Counted from the first letter of the stretch, positions 17,805 to 27,506 are shown. The stretch: 49,042 bases of DNA from LSUCC0057 sp048549915 (GCA_048549915.1 JBLYYE010000042.1:1-49042); one strand, 5' to 3'. Numbers and translations: made by a program. The notes: generated from the sequence alone by a model not told the origin.

Positions 17805-18647
17805 CTACTCACAACGGCTGTCGCTGGAGGATTGTGTCGTTGCAGCAGGACGTCTGTTCTTTTTGCCAACCACCGGCAATATCTGCTTAGATCTCCACGT
17901 TGGAGTGCCGCTGTGCAAACGCGCCGCACTGCGCTTGACGGCATGAATCACCACACAGCTGGCAACTGGCACACCGTGTTTAGCCAACCAACGCTGCCAA
18001 GAGCGGTCACTAGACTGGGCCCAGCGCCATGGCAGAGGGGGATTGTAAGCTCCGTAGCTAACAGTGGCCACCTGTAACTGTAACAAGGCCAACCAATCGA
18101 GAAGACGCGCTGTACTGAGACGGTGAAAACGACCTGCACAGGCAAAACCAAAACGCTCTAAACTACTGTAATTGCTCAGCCAAGGAGCACAGCTACCCCA
18201 TGGGCTATGTGAGTTAAACGCCAGCAGTGTGAGCTGGCCACCCTCCGCCAAAACACGGCTGCTTTCCGCCAAAACCTCGCGCGGCCGTCGCGAATAATCG
18301 AGGGCATGATGCAGTAGCACACGGTCAATCACCCCGCTGGGCAACGGCAGTTCGGAGAAGTCGGCGAGTGCACCCGAGTGGGCTGAGAGCGGATGTGTCA
18401 GCCGCACAGGGTGGAGGGCAAATGAGTGACCAAGCTTCTCCCCTGGCTTGGTAAAAGTGTGGCCAAAACTACTTAGCTGCAATTCATGGTAGCCGCCAGC
18501 AGCGGGCAGTTGCTCGAGCATGCGCGCTTGCTCTAGGGTCAAATAGCGACCACAGGGGCCCTGCCACCAACTGTTTAAGGCTGCAGCACGCGAACTAAAG
18601 GTCTCCATTTCTGTATCGAGTAGTGTCGTTACTTTCATAGGGTACAT
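17805..18647 (-). CDS. yafS: YafS-like methyltransferase-fold protein
   Basis: 280 residues. The shape is that of a class I methyltransferase: an acidic loop 'ALADFSELPLPSGVIDRVLLHHAL' region (two adjacent blocks), then 'REVLAESSRVLAEGGQLTLLAFN' and the 'PWGSC' loop. The usual SAM-binding GxGxG segment is not seen; the corresponding stretch reads ELQLSSFGHTF. The C-terminal basic tail (RSKQILPVVGKKNRRPA) resembles enterobacterial YafS, which has the same position between rnhA and gloB. ATG codons at 18647 and 18638 are both possible starts. Whether it still methylates anything is uncertain. Confidence 0.8.
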   Translation of the reverse strand: MYPMKVTTLLDTEMETFSSRAAALNSWWQGPCGRYLTLEQARMLEQLPAAGGYHELQLSSFGHTFTKPGEKLGHSFALHPVRLTHPLSAHSGALADFSELPLPSGVIDRVLLHHALDYSRRPREVLAESSRVLAEGGQLTLLAFNSHSPWGSCAPWLSNYSSLERFGFACAGRFHRLSTARLLDWLALLQLQVATVSYGAYNPPLPWRWAQSSDRSWQRWLAKHGVPVASCVVIHAVKRSAARLHSGTPTWRSKQILPVVGKKNRRPAATTQSSSDSRCE

Positions 18648-18746
18648 TGGCTAAATAGCTTGGTTTGAGGTGTCATTTTGACCTCTGCCGTTTATCATGT
18701 CGAGCTATCACTCCACGCTATAAAGGGTTCACCGAGGGCCGTTGTT

Positions 18747-19553
18747 ATGTCAGCTACACCCCACCTGAATGTCACCCCTATCGCCGCTTTTAGCGATAAC
18801 TATATTTGGCTGCTTGAGTGCAGTGAAACAAGGCAGAAAGTTATAGTAGATCCTGGTGATGGCAGAGCAGTCCTCGAGTATCTGCGACAGCGACAAATTG
18901 AACTCACCGCGATCTGGATTACTCACCACCACCCCGACCATGTCGGCGGTGTCGAATTACTCCAAAAGCACTCACCGATCGCTGTTTGGGGTCCGCAAGG
19001 CAGCCCTGCACAAGCCCTGTTCAGCCATACTCTCAGTGCAGGCCAAGAAGTCGCCATTGGGCCGCATAGATTTACCGTGCTGGCCATTCCCGGCCATACC
19101 CTGGACCACATTGCCTATTACTCGCAAAGCAGTTCTATGCTGTTCTGTGGCGATACACTTTTTGCTGGCGGTTGTGGTCGGGTTTTCGAGGGTACTTTTG
19201 AGCAGATGCACAGCTCGCTGCAACAGTTGGCGGCACTTCCACAAGAGACTGCTGTCTACTGCGCGCACGAGTACACGCTGGCTAATTTGCACTTTGCCCG
19301 CGCAGCTGATCCCAACAATATCGCCCTTGAAAAGCGTCAACAACAGGCTGTGAGCTTGCGCGAGAGCGACCTTCCCACTCTACCCTCGACAATAGGCTTA
19401 GAGCTGGCGACCAATCCATTTTTGCGCTGTCAGCTGGAGACTATGGCGCAGACACTGGCCGAACCGCTACAAAACGCCGGATTTGATTCCGCCCCGCTAG
19501 CGACTGGCGCGCAACGTTTTGCAGCACTGCGCCAGTGGAAAGACAATTTTTAA
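18747..19553 (+). CDS. gloB: Hydroxyacylglutathione hydrolase (glyoxalase II)
   Basis: 268 residues from ATG at 18747 (MSATPHLN); the frame is open to a TTG at 18678 but the family starts near 'VTPIAAFSDNYIWLL'. The metallo-beta-lactamase signature THHHPDH binds the two metals, with further ligands in IPGHTLDH, FCGDTLFAGGCGR and YCAHEYT. It hydrolyses S-lactoylglutathione to lactate and glutathione in methylglyoxal detoxification. Divergent from the yafS-like gene and followed by mltD, as in enterobacteria. Confidence 0.95.
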   Translation: MSATPHLNVTPIAAFSDNYIWLLECSETRQKVIVDPGDGRAVLEYLRQRQIELTAIWITHHHPDHVGGVELLQKHSPIAVWGPQGSPAQALFSHTLSAGQEVAIGPHRFTVLAIPGHTLDHIAYYSQSSSMLFCGDTLFAGGCGRVFEGTFEQMHSSLQQLAALPQETAVYCAHEYTLANLHFARAADPNNIALEKRQQQAVSLRESDLPTLPSTIGLELATNPFLRCQLETMAQTLAEPLQNAGFDSAPLATGAQRFAALRQWKDNF

Positions 19554-19635
19554 GAGATGTTCACCTATCATTCAATTTTTCTCTGGTATCGCAGTGCCTA
19601 AAGTTTCTATCCATTACCGCTCTGTAAATAACGGG

Positions 19636-21138
19636 ATGCTGCTAATGCTGGTCTTAGCTGCTGGCATCATCGCAACCGGCTGTGCGGTCAATCAGCAGCC
19701 AGAGCTACCAAATTTAACATCTCAAACAGAGATCGAACCCGAACAGCAAGTGGTATCACCACCTCAAGATATATGGCAGCGAATTCGCACCGGGATGCAA
19801 ATTATTCCAGCGGGAGGCGATAGACAAGCCGATGGCCAACTCGCCAAAGCCGTAGCCAAACAAATGGCATGGTACAAAAAAAATCCCCGCTACCTTAAAG
19901 CTGTATTTGAGCGCGCAGAGCCCTTCATATTTGAGGTGGTCGGGCAGCTGGAAGAGGCTGGGCTGCCGCTTGAGCTAGCACTCTTACCCGTCGTTGAAAG
20001 CACCTACGACCCCTTGGCTTACTCCAACAGCCACGCCGTTGGTTTATGGCAGTTTATACCCAGTACGGCAAAGGCGTTTGGTTTGGAGCGCAGTGACAAC
20101 TACGAGGGCAGGCGCGACAGTGTTGCAGCCACCGCCGCGGCCGTGAAATTTTTGAAATACTTAAACAGGCAGTTTGATGGCCAATGGCTGCTCGCCCTAG
20201 CCGCTTATAACAGTGGTGAGGGTAATGTGCGCAGGGCAGCAGCTCGCGATATTGCCAAAGGTGGCAGCGGCCAATTTTGGGACTTAAAACTGCCCAGAGA
20301 GACACGCAACTATGTGCCGCAACTGCTGGCTTTATCCGAGCTGGTTATGGATCCCGCTCGCCATCAAGTCGAGCTGCCTGATTTGCCCAATCGGGCATTC
20401 TTTACCGCCATAACGCTCTCTTCGCCGATCGACCTAAGCCTCGCCCAGCAAGTCAGCGCTACAGAGCCAGAACTGTTCACTCGTCTCAATGCGGCGTTTA
20501 GACGCTCAGTAACGCCGGAGGGCAGGACAACCCTGTTAGTGCCCCAGGAAAATGCACCCGCACTGGAAGCGTTTTTAGCTAAAACTGATCCAACTCAGTG
20601 GGCGCCCTATCGCGAGGTGACTGTGCGCTGGGGAGATACACTGTCGCAGCTCGCCGAGCGCCACAACTCAACCCAGAAGGCGATACGCAGCGCCAATCAG
20701 CTTCAATCTAGTCGGCTCAAAGTCGGACAAACTCTAATCATTCCGCCTCGCGGCGAGCTGTATAGCAATATTCGCGAACTGCCCAGGGGTCATCGCAAAC
20801 ACATTATTCAACGCGGCGATTCGCTCTGGGATATCGCCAAACTATACTCGACCGATATCGCGCAACTGCGCAAACTCAACCAACTGAAAGGCTCGCTGCT
20901 GCGCCCTGGCGATACGCTACTAGTGCCCTCCACCATAGGGCGAGAGCAGGTTAAAAGCGATAAAGTGCGCTTGCGACGAGTAATCTATGAAGTCAAAAAC
21001 GGCGATTCACTGTCGCGTATCGCCGCCCGTTTTGCAGTCAAAACCGCACAGATAGTCAGCTGGAACAAGTTAAACAAGAGCAGCTACTTGCAACCGGGTC
21101 AACGTCTAACTATCTACGTCAACCCGATCGAAATTTAG
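19636..21138 (+). CDS. mltD: Membrane-bound lytic murein transglycosylase D
   Basis: About 500 residues. I chose the ATG at 19636 because it gives a compact lipoprotein signal (MLLMLVLAAGIIATGC). A GTG at 19594 giving 14 more residues is a real alternative, and neither has a strong ribosome site. The SLT domain has catalytic Glu in LLPVVESTYDPLAYS and the family block AVGLWQFIPSTAKAFGL. Three LysM peptidoglycan-binding repeats follow (about 20620-20750, 20800-20930 and 20980-21120). It cleaves murein glycan strands with 1,6-anhydro products. Its TAG interlocks with the convergent ppiD stop. Confidence 0.93.
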   Translation: MLLMLVLAAGIIATGCAVNQQPELPNLTSQTEIEPEQQVVSPPQDIWQRIRTGMQIIPAGGDRQADGQLAKAVAKQMAWYKKNPRYLKAVFERAEPFIFEVVGQLEEAGLPLELALLPVVESTYDPLAYSNSHAVGLWQFIPSTAKAFGLERSDNYEGRRDSVAATAAAVKFLKYLNRQFDGQWLLALAAYNSGEGNVRRAAARDIAKGGSGQFWDLKLPRETRNYVPQLLALSELVMDPARHQVELPDLPNRAFFTAITLSSPIDLSLAQQVSATEPELFTRLNAAFRRSVTPEGRTTLLVPQENAPALEAFLAKTDPTQWAPYREVTVRWGDTLSQLAERHNSTQKAIRSANQLQSSRLKVGQTLIIPPRGELYSNIRELPRGHRKHIIQRGDSLWDIAKLYSTDIAQLRKLNQLKGSLLRPGDTLLVPSTIGREQVKSDKVRLRRVIYEVKNGDSLSRIAARFAVKTAQIVSWNKLNKSSYLQPGQRLTIYVNPIEI

Positions 21139-22994
21139 CGCTTGAGCTCGGCGCTCTCCATCAAGCTACCCTGATAACCGCCCAGTTCGGCGAGAAGCTC
21201 GCTCTGCAGCAAGCCACTGCGAATGGCCGCACGCCGCTCCGCGCTCAAGCGCTTGGCATCACCCAGTTCGACATTGCGCAATGAAATCACAGCAACATCT
21301 CCCGAGCTCAAAGACTGTATGGCGAAGCTGCCCTCATTTTGCGGATTGGGGAGCGCAAAGACACGCTCTAGGACTTCGCGCTGGACTTGTGGCTCGGCCA
21401 TAGTAGCGGCTTTAACCACCTGCCAGCTCAGCTGGTCGCGTTTGGCCAGCTGCTCAATGTTGGCGTCCTGCTCTAACTCAGCTATGTAGGCCATTGCGCG
21501 CTGCTGCAACTGTTGAGAAACTAACTCTTGGCGCAACTGCTGTTCGATCTCGCCCACCACATCGGCCAGCGGCAGAGTAGCTGCGGGGAGCATGTCGACA
21601 ATTTTTATGACGGTGTAGCGATCGTCGTCCAGCTCGATCACCTCGCTGGCAAACCCATCAACTTTAACATCGTCGCTAAAGGCCGCAGTGATCACTGCCG
21701 GCTCTGCGGCAATACCGGGCCCTCCACTGCGCGAGAAAGCGGCACTGGTTTGCACAGACAGACCGAGCTGGTCAGCGACATCCGCCAGAGTTTCGGCATT
21801 GAAACTGAGCTCTTTAAGAGCGGCTAAATCGCTGGCAAGTTGACTTTGGGCCAATTCTAAACGCATTGTGCGCTCTACTTCGCGACGCTGTTGCTCGCTA
21901 TCGACTTCTACTGAGTCGACGCCGAGTAACTTAATAAAGTGTGTGCCGGCGTCAGTTTTTACCGGCGCCGAAACTTCACCCACAGCCAGTTCCGTCAGGG
22001 CTTGCTCAAAAGCCTCAGGAAAAGCGGTACCATCGGTAAAGCCGAGTTCACCACCGCTGTTAGCAGAGACAAAATCGACCGAATAATCAGCAGCCAACTC
22101 CGCGAAGTCTTCACCGCCGGCCAAGCGATCACTCAACTCAGCCAGCAATTCAACACTGGGATCTTCAAGTAAAATATGCGCAGCATTGCGCTGCTCACTA
22201 GCACTGCCCTGCTCTTCATTAAGCTGTGCTAGACGCTGGGCAACTTGCTCAGCATCGAGTTCAACCGCTGCGCTAGTCGCGGCCAGAGAGAGTTCGATGT
22301 ATTCAATCGACACCTGCTCGGGCTGGGTAAATTGTGCTGCATTCTCAGTGTAATAGGCCTCCACCTCGGTAGATTCAACCTCAACAGCCGCTGCACTCTG
22401 TTGAGCGGAGAGTGTGAGGTAGTAGTAATCGCGCTGCTGCTCAATAATCTCAGCCAACTCTTCAATCTCTTGGCCAGTCACAAAGGCGCTGTTCAGAAAT
22501 CCGCTGGTCAGCTGCTGATTGAGCAGATCTTCTGCCAAGGTGTTCTTAAATTCTTTGCTGGTGTAACCCTGATTTTGAATCACATAGCGATAGCGATCCG
22601 AGTCGAACTGACCATTGCTTTGAAACGCCTCTATTTGACTCAACTGCTGAGCAATAGCCTTGGGCGTGACTGCCATACCGCTTTCGCGCGCAGCTTGGCC
22701 CAACAGCGCAGCGGCAATCAGCTGCTGCTCTGCGCGCGGTCGCAATAACTGATCCTCCAGCAATTCAACATCTAAGCCAGGGTTGGCCTGCAAGATAGCA
22801 TTGCGCTCGCCAGCGATCGCTCTTTGTACTTTTAATTCAGAGATACTCTCACCGTTGACTACCAGCGCAGTCTCAGCGGCTGAACCACTCATAAACAGCG
22901 AGTCGACGCCTACAAAGGCAAACGGAATAGTCAGCAAGCCAATCAAAAAAATGGCGGTAAAACCTTTAATATTGTCGCGAAAACTCTGCAGCAT
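21135..22994 (-). CDS. ppiD: PpiD-type periplasmic folding chaperone
   Basis: 619 residues, the usual PpiD length. A single N-terminal anchor (about residues 10-30, KGFTAIFLIGLLTIPFAFVG) is followed by a SurA_N-like domain, a parvulin PPIase domain around residues 260-360 ('AAHILLEDPS', 'FAELAADYSVD', 'GGELGFTDG', 'HFIKL') and a helical C-terminal region. It assists folding of newly exported proteins at the SecYEG exit. It follows hupB after a strong terminator-like inverted repeat, so its expression may be separated from hupB. Confidence 0.93.
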   Translation of the reverse strand: MLQSFRDNIKGFTAIFLIGLLTIPFAFVGVDSLFMSGSAAETALVVNGESISELKVQRAIAGERNAILQANPGLDVELLEDQLLRPRAEQQLIAAALLGQAARESGMAVTPKAIAQQLSQIEAFQSNGQFDSDRYRYVIQNQGYTSKEFKNTLAEDLLNQQLTSGFLNSAFVTGQEIEELAEIIEQQRDYYYLTLSAQQSAAAVEVESTEVEAYYTENAAQFTQPEQVSIEYIELSLAATSAAVELDAEQVAQRLAQLNEEQGSASEQRNAAHILLEDPSVELLAELSDRLAGGEDFAELAADYSVDFVSANSGGELGFTDGTAFPEAFEQALTELAVGEVSAPVKTDAGTHFIKLLGVDSVEVDSEQQRREVERTMRLELAQSQLASDLAALKELSFNAETLADVADQLGLSVQTSAAFSRSGGPGIAAEPAVITAAFSDDVKVDGFASEVIELDDDRYTVIKIVDMLPAATLPLADVVGEIEQQLRQELVSQQLQQRAMAYIAELEQDANIEQLAKRDQLSWQVVKAATMAEPQVQREVLERVFALPNPQNEGSFAIQSLSSGDVAVISLRNVELGDAKRLSAERRAAIRSGLLQSELLAELGGYQGSLMESAELKR

Positions 22995-23050
22995 GGTGGG
23001 CTCTTTCTCTCAGTGAAGGACTAAATAGGCATGTGATTATAATAAACCGA

Positions 23051-23096
23051 CTGGCAACAAAAAGGCGCACCCATTGATGCGCCTTTTTGTTGCCAG
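23051..23096. terminator. Perfect 19-bp inverted repeat between hupB and ppiD
   Basis: A 19-bp stem beginning CTGGCAACAAAAAGGCGCA is perfectly repeated in inverse around an 8-base loop (23070-23077). The T-runs inside the arm make it a plausible terminator in either direction. For the minus strand it would stop or attenuate hupB transcription before ppiD. Confidence 0.85.
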
Positions 23097-23128
23097 CCGC
23101 AATCGTGCGGCTGGTCGCAGTCAGACAA

Positions 23129-23404
23129 TTACTTGTTGACTGAATCTTTAAGCGCTTTACCTGCTTTGAAGCTAGGTACAGTGGCTGCTGCAATTTGGAT
23201 CTCAGCGCCAGTCTTAGGGTTGCGACCAGTGCGGGCAGCACGGTGCTTAACGGCGAAAGTGCCGAAGCCAACCAGAGAGACTGAATCACCTTTTTGCAGA
23301 GCGCCAGTTACGGCTTCCAGTGCTGATTCTAGAGCGCGGCCAGCAGAGGCTTTAGAGATGTCTGCGCCAGTGGCGATTGCGTCGATAAGTTCTGATTTGT
23401 TCAT
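23129..23404 (-). CDS. hupB: DNA-binding protein HU-beta
   Basis: 91 residues from ATG at 23404 (MNKSELIDAIA), which has an AAGGAAAT ribosome site; the longer open frame is not part of the family. The sequence has the dimer core GDSVSLVGFGTFAVK and the DNA-intercalating arm 'RTGRNPKTGAEIQIAAATVP'. HU is the main histone-like nucleoid protein. It lies between lon and ppiD, as in enterobacteria and pseudomonads. A 181-bp gap separates it from lon, long enough for its own promoter. Confidence 0.97.
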   Translation of the reverse strand: MNKSELIDAIATGADISKASAGRALESALEAVTGALQKGDSVSLVGFGTFAVKHRAARTGRNPKTGAEIQIAAATVPSFKAGKALKDSVNK

Positions 23405-23585
23405 GTTTATTTCCTTTTTAGTTTTAGTGGTCAAGGTCTGCCTAACGGATTCCTTTTCGCTAGCCACCCTTAACAATGGGCCGTAGCGAGCAACTTTATA
23501 CCAACTGCCCCCGCACGAATCAACCCGAATAGGCCGAAAATACTAGTTTCTTCGGCTAATTGACCGATTTAATGGCAAACACCAC

Positions 23586-25991
23586 TCAATGTGCTACTTG
23601 TTCGGACGGGCTTTTGGTAGCTGCATCACTGGCGACCCGGTTAAACTCCTCTTCGGTAAGCGCCTTGGGGGTGCTCTCCAGTGCAATTTCTAGCACCTCA
23701 TCGATCCATTTAACCGGGCGAATATCTAGATCAGCTTTGATGTTGTCCGGTATCTCTTTGAGGTCAGCCGCGTTGTCATAGGGGATAACAACCAACTTAA
23801 TGCCCCCGCGATGCGCCGCCAGTAGCTTCTCTTTGAGGCCCCCAATTTTCAACACTTGACCGCGCAATGTAATCTCTCCGGTCATAGCCACCTCGGCACG
23901 CACCGGTATGCCGCTCAACGCAGAGACCAGTGCCGTGCACATACCAATACCAGCTGAGGGGCCGTCTTTTGGTGTAGCGCCCTCTGGAACGTGGATATGC
24001 AGGTCGTGTTTTTGATAGAAGTCTTTGGCGATACCTAACTTTTGTGAGCGGCTGCGCACCACGGTCAACGCCGCTTGAATAGACTCCTGCATGACATCGC
24101 CGAGCGAGCCCGTCTTGATCACTGCACCTTTACCATAGGTAGCCGAAGTCTCGATAGTCAGCAGCTCGCCGCCCACCGAGGTCCAAGCTAAACCTGTGAC
24201 CTGGCCTACCTGGTTGTCCTGCTCGGCGCGGCCGTAGTCAAATTTGCGCACACCAAGGAGTTTCTCTAGCTGTTTAACACCCACCTTTTCAACACCAATT
24301 GTGTGGTTTTTAACGTGCTCAGTAACCACTTTGCGGCAGATTTTGGCCAGCTGTCGCTCCAGACCCCGCACGCCCGCCTCGCGGGTGTAGTAACGCACCA
24401 CGTCGCGTAGCGCTGTACTGCTTACCTTAATTTCTGAGGCCTTGAGACCGTTGGCTTTAATCTGTTTGGGCAGCAAGTAGCGCTCAGCGATGGCGATTTT
24501 CTCGTCTTCGGTGTAGCCGGGTATGCGAATCACCTCCATGCGATCGAGAAGTGGCCCAGGGATATTCATTGAGTTGGCCGTGCAGATAAACATCACATCC
24601 GAAAGATCATAATCAACCTCTAGATAGTGGTCGCCAAAGGTATGATTTTGCTCGGGATCAAGCACTTCTAATAGCGCTGAGGCAGGGTCGCCGCGGTGGT
24701 CCATACCCATCTTGTCGATCTCGTCGAGTAAGAACAGCGGGTTCTTAACCCCGATCTTGGCCAGCTTCTGAATCGGTTTGCCCGGCAAAGAACCAATATA
24801 AGTGCGCCGATGACCGCGCATCTCGGCTTCATCGCGCACACCGCCCAAGCTCATACGGGCGAATTTTCGTCCTGTGGCTTTAGCGATCGACTCACCCAGC
24901 GAGGTTTTACCCACGCCCGGAGGCCCGACCAAGCAGAGCACTGGACCTTTGAGTTTTTTCACCCGCTGCTGAACCGCCAGATACTCCAGAATACGCTCTT
25001 TGACTTCATCCAGCCCAAAATGGTCGCTATCGAGCACTTTGGCCGCAGCCAGTAGGTCGTGCTTGACGCGACTGCGCTTTTTCCAGGGCACACCAACCAT
25101 CCAGTCGATATAGTTGCGCAACACTGAAGCCTCCGCCGACATCGGCGAGGTCATTTTCAGCTTACCGAGCTCGCTTTTGGCTTTTTCCAGTGCCGCAGCC
25201 GGCATACCCGCGGCATCGATTTTTTGCTCTAACTGATCAAGTTCGCCGGCACCGTCGTCGTCGCCGAGCTCTTTCTGAATCGCCTTCATCTGCTCGTTGA
25301 GATAGTACTCGCGCTGGCTTTTCTCCATCTGCTTTTTAACTCGGCCACGAATCTTCTTCTCAATCTGAGCCAGGTCGACTTCACCTTCCATAATACTCAT
25401 CAGTAACTCTAGGCGCTCAGCGCAGTCGGCCAACTCCAAGAGTTCCTGCTTTTGCTCTAGGCTCAGCGTAAGATGAGTCGCCACCGTATCAGCCAAGCGT
25501 TCAATCTCTTCGATACCCGACACGGTTGCAATGACTTCCGCCGGTATTTTTTTGTTGAGATTGACGTACTGCTCAAACAGGTTGACGACTGTACGTGACA
25601 ACGCTTCACTTTCGCGATTAGTGAGCTGTTCGCCATCGAGCTGTTCTATCTGCGTCTCTAGAAAGCTCTCGCCCTGGCAAGGCTCTAATAGACCGACGCG
25701 GGCTTGTCCTTCAACCAACACCTTGAGAGTGCCGTCTGGCAATTTAAGCATCTGCAGCACATTGGCCAGAGTGCCCACTTCATAGACCGCCTCGATATCG
25801 GGGTTGTCGTCAGAGGGGTTGCGCTGGGCGACCAGAACTACCTGCTTGTCGCCCTCCATGGCGTGCTCTAAAGCGCGCACCGACATCTCGCGGCCGACAA
25901 AGAGCGGCACGACCATTTTCGGGAAAACCACTACATCGCGCAGCGGTAACAGAGGAAATTGGGTTTGCGGTTGTTGCTTTTGCGTAGCCAT
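23586..25991 (-). CDS. lon: Lon ATP-dependent protease
   Basis: 801 residues from ATG at 25991, which follows a GAGGT ribosome site by five bases; an ATG at 26012 would lie at the predicted transcription start and is less likely. Domains: LON substrate-binding N-domain (PLLPLRDVVVFPKMVVPLFV), coiled middle, AAA+ with Walker A GPPGVGKTS near residue 355, and the protease with the Ser-Lys dyad (PKDGPSAGIGM near 678, Lys in GLKEKLLAAHRGG). It degrades misfolded and regulatory proteins. A heat-shock-like promoter lies directly upstream. Confidence 0.97.
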   Translation of the reverse strand: MATQKQQPQTQFPLLPLRDVVVFPKMVVPLFVGREMSVRALEHAMEGDKQVVLVAQRNPSDDNPDIEAVYEVGTLANVLQMLKLPDGTLKVLVEGQARVGLLEPCQGESFLETQIEQLDGEQLTNRESEALSRTVVNLFEQYVNLNKKIPAEVIATVSGIEEIERLADTVATHLTLSLEQKQELLELADCAERLELLMSIMEGEVDLAQIEKKIRGRVKKQMEKSQREYYLNEQMKAIQKELGDDDGAGELDQLEQKIDAAGMPAAALEKAKSELGKLKMTSPMSAEASVLRNYIDWMVGVPWKKRSRVKHDLLAAAKVLDSDHFGLDEVKERILEYLAVQQRVKKLKGPVLCLVGPPGVGKTSLGESIAKATGRKFARMSLGGVRDEAEMRGHRRTYIGSLPGKPIQKLAKIGVKNPLFLLDEIDKMGMDHRGDPASALLEVLDPEQNHTFGDHYLEVDYDLSDVMFICTANSMNIPGPLLDRMEVIRIPGYTEDEKIAIAERYLLPKQIKANGLKASEIKVSSTALRDVVRYYTREAGVRGLERQLAKICRKVVTEHVKNHTIGVEKVGVKQLEKLLGVRKFDYGRAEQDNQVGQVTGLAWTSVGGELLTIETSATYGKGAVIKTGSLGDVMQESIQAALTVVRSRSQKLGIAKDFYQKHDLHIHVPEGATPKDGPSAGIGMCTALVSALSGIPVRAEVAMTGEITLRGQVLKIGGLKEKLLAAHRGGIKLVVIPYDNAADLKEIPDNIKADLDIRPVKWIDEVLEIALESTPKALTEEEFNRVASDAATKSPSEQVAH

Positions 25992-26019
25992 AGCGACCTC
26001 ACTGATTGTCATTCAATTA

Positions 26020-26047
26020 ATATTGGGCCGTGAGAAGAGATTACAAC
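26020..26047 (-). promoter_or_regulatory. Candidate heat-shock (sigma-32) promoter of lon
   Basis: Reading the minus strand, GTTGTAA (26041-26047) and CCCAATAT (26020-26027) are separated by 13 bases. They match the sigma-32 consensus CTTGAAA / CCCCATnT at 5 of 7 and 7 of 8 positions. The implied start leaves a leader of about 20 bases before the chosen lon ATG. Confidence 0.5.
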
Positions 26048-26099
26048 CATGTTGACCTCAATTTACTGCTATCTGCACTGGATTGGCAAATTAACGAGC

Positions 26100-26124
26100 A
26101 AAAAAAAGGCGGCCATTGGCCGCC
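26100..26124 (-). terminator. Rho-independent terminator after clpX
   Basis: On the minus strand GGCGGCC-AAT-GGCCGCC forms a perfect 7-bp GC stem followed by eight T residues. It lies 20 bp after the clpX stop and separates the clp genes from lon. Confidence 0.93.
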
Positions 26125-26144
26125 ACGCTATGCTAGAGCTGTAA

Positions 26145-27425
26145 CTACTCTTCGCTAGCCGCTTTTTTTTCCGCTTGCTGATAGACCAGCAGCGGATCGC
26201 TCTCACCCTTGATCACCGCGGCATCAACCACAACCTTGACGACATCATCGGCTGAAGGGATTTCGTACATGGTGTCGAGCAACACTGTCTCGACAATTGA
26301 ACGCAACCCACGCGCACCGGTCTTGCGCTCTATCGCTTTTTCTGCAACCGCCTCTAGAGCATCGGCGCGCAAGTCGAGTTCCACACCTTCCATTTCAAAG
26401 AGTGATTGGTACTGTTTAACCAGTGCATTTTTGGGTTCAGTGAGAATACTGACCAGAGCATCGCGGTCCAGCTCGAGCAGCGTTGCTACCACGGGCAAAC
26501 GGCCGATAAACTCAGGGATCAAGCCATAACCGATCAGATCTTCAGGTTCGACATCGAGCAGAGTTTCACCTACGCTCTTCTGACTCTCTTTACTTTTTAC
26601 CTCGGCACCAAAGCCGATGCCGCCTTTTTCTGAGCGGTCTCTAATCACCTTCTCCAAGCCGGCAAAAGCCCCGCCACAGATGAACAGAATATTCGAGGTA
26701 TCCACTTGCAAGAACTCTTGCTGGGGATGCTTGCGACCGCCTTGAGGCGGTACCGAAGCCACGGTGCCCTCGATCAGCTTGAGCAGAGCTTGCTGGACAC
26801 CCTCACCAGAGACATCGCGAGTTATCGAGGGGTTGTCAGACTTGCGTGAGATTTTGTCAATCTCATCAATGTAAACAATCCCGCGCTGGGCTTTGTCGAC
26901 ATCGTAATCGCACTTTTGCAGCAACTTTTGGATAATGTTTTCAACATCTTCGCCGACATAACCCGCTTCGGTCAGAGTTGTTGCATCAGCCATCGTAAAG
27001 GGGACATCGAGCATACGCGCTAAGGTTTCGGCCAACAGGGTTTTGCCACTGCCAGTCGGGCCGATAAGAAGAATGTTGGATTTACCCAGTTCTACTTCAC
27101 CCGCTTTACCTTGCTCTTGAACCTGCAAGCGCTTGTAGTGGTTGTAAACGGCTACAGAGAGGATTTTTTTAGCGCGCTCTTGGCCAATGACATACTCATC
27201 GAGCTGACCGCGCAACTCTGTTGGCGCAGGCAGTTTGCGCTCGGCCTGGCTCTCAGTGGCAACATCCGCTTCTTCGGTAATGATGTCGTTACACAGGTCG
27301 ACACATTCATCACAAATATAGACCGATGGGCCGGCAATAAGACGGCGCACTTCGTTCTGGTTTTTACCGCAAAATGAGCAGAACAGCAGTTTGCCGTTCT
27401 CTTCTGTTGACTCATCTTTGGACAT
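26145..27425 (-). CDS. clpX: ClpX, unfoldase subunit of ClpXP
   Basis: 426 residues, the standard length. The N-terminal zinc-binding domain has CSFC...CDECVDLC (residues 16-46). The AAA+ module has Walker A GPTGSGKTLLAET, Walker B IVYIDEIDKI, the GYVGEDVEN pore-loop region, the IGFG-type ClpP-binding loop (KGGIGFGAEV) and sensor II GARGLR. It unfolds tagged proteins and feeds them to ClpP. The start has a GGAG site. It follows clpP after 81 bp and ends at a strong terminator. Confidence 0.97.
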   Translation of the reverse strand: MSKDESTEENGKLLFCSFCGKNQNEVRRLIAGPSVYICDECVDLCNDIITEEADVATESQAERKLPAPTELRGQLDEYVIGQERAKKILSVAVYNHYKRLQVQEQGKAGEVELGKSNILLIGPTGSGKTLLAETLARMLDVPFTMADATTLTEAGYVGEDVENIIQKLLQKCDYDVDKAQRGIVYIDEIDKISRKSDNPSITRDVSGEGVQQALLKLIEGTVASVPPQGGRKHPQQEFLQVDTSNILFICGGAFAGLEKVIRDRSEKGGIGFGAEVKSKESQKSVGETLLDVEPEDLIGYGLIPEFIGRLPVVATLLELDRDALVSILTEPKNALVKQYQSLFEMEGVELDLRADALEAVAEKAIERKTGARGLRSIVETVLLDTMYEIPSADDVVKVVVDAAVIKGESDPLLVYQQAEKKAASEE

Positions 27426-27506
27426 ATTTTTCTCCGTATTCGGGCAACTCAGCAGCCGGGCATTTTGCGCGGCATGACAGGCTCTAAACCGAAGAGCCTA
27501 AACAAG

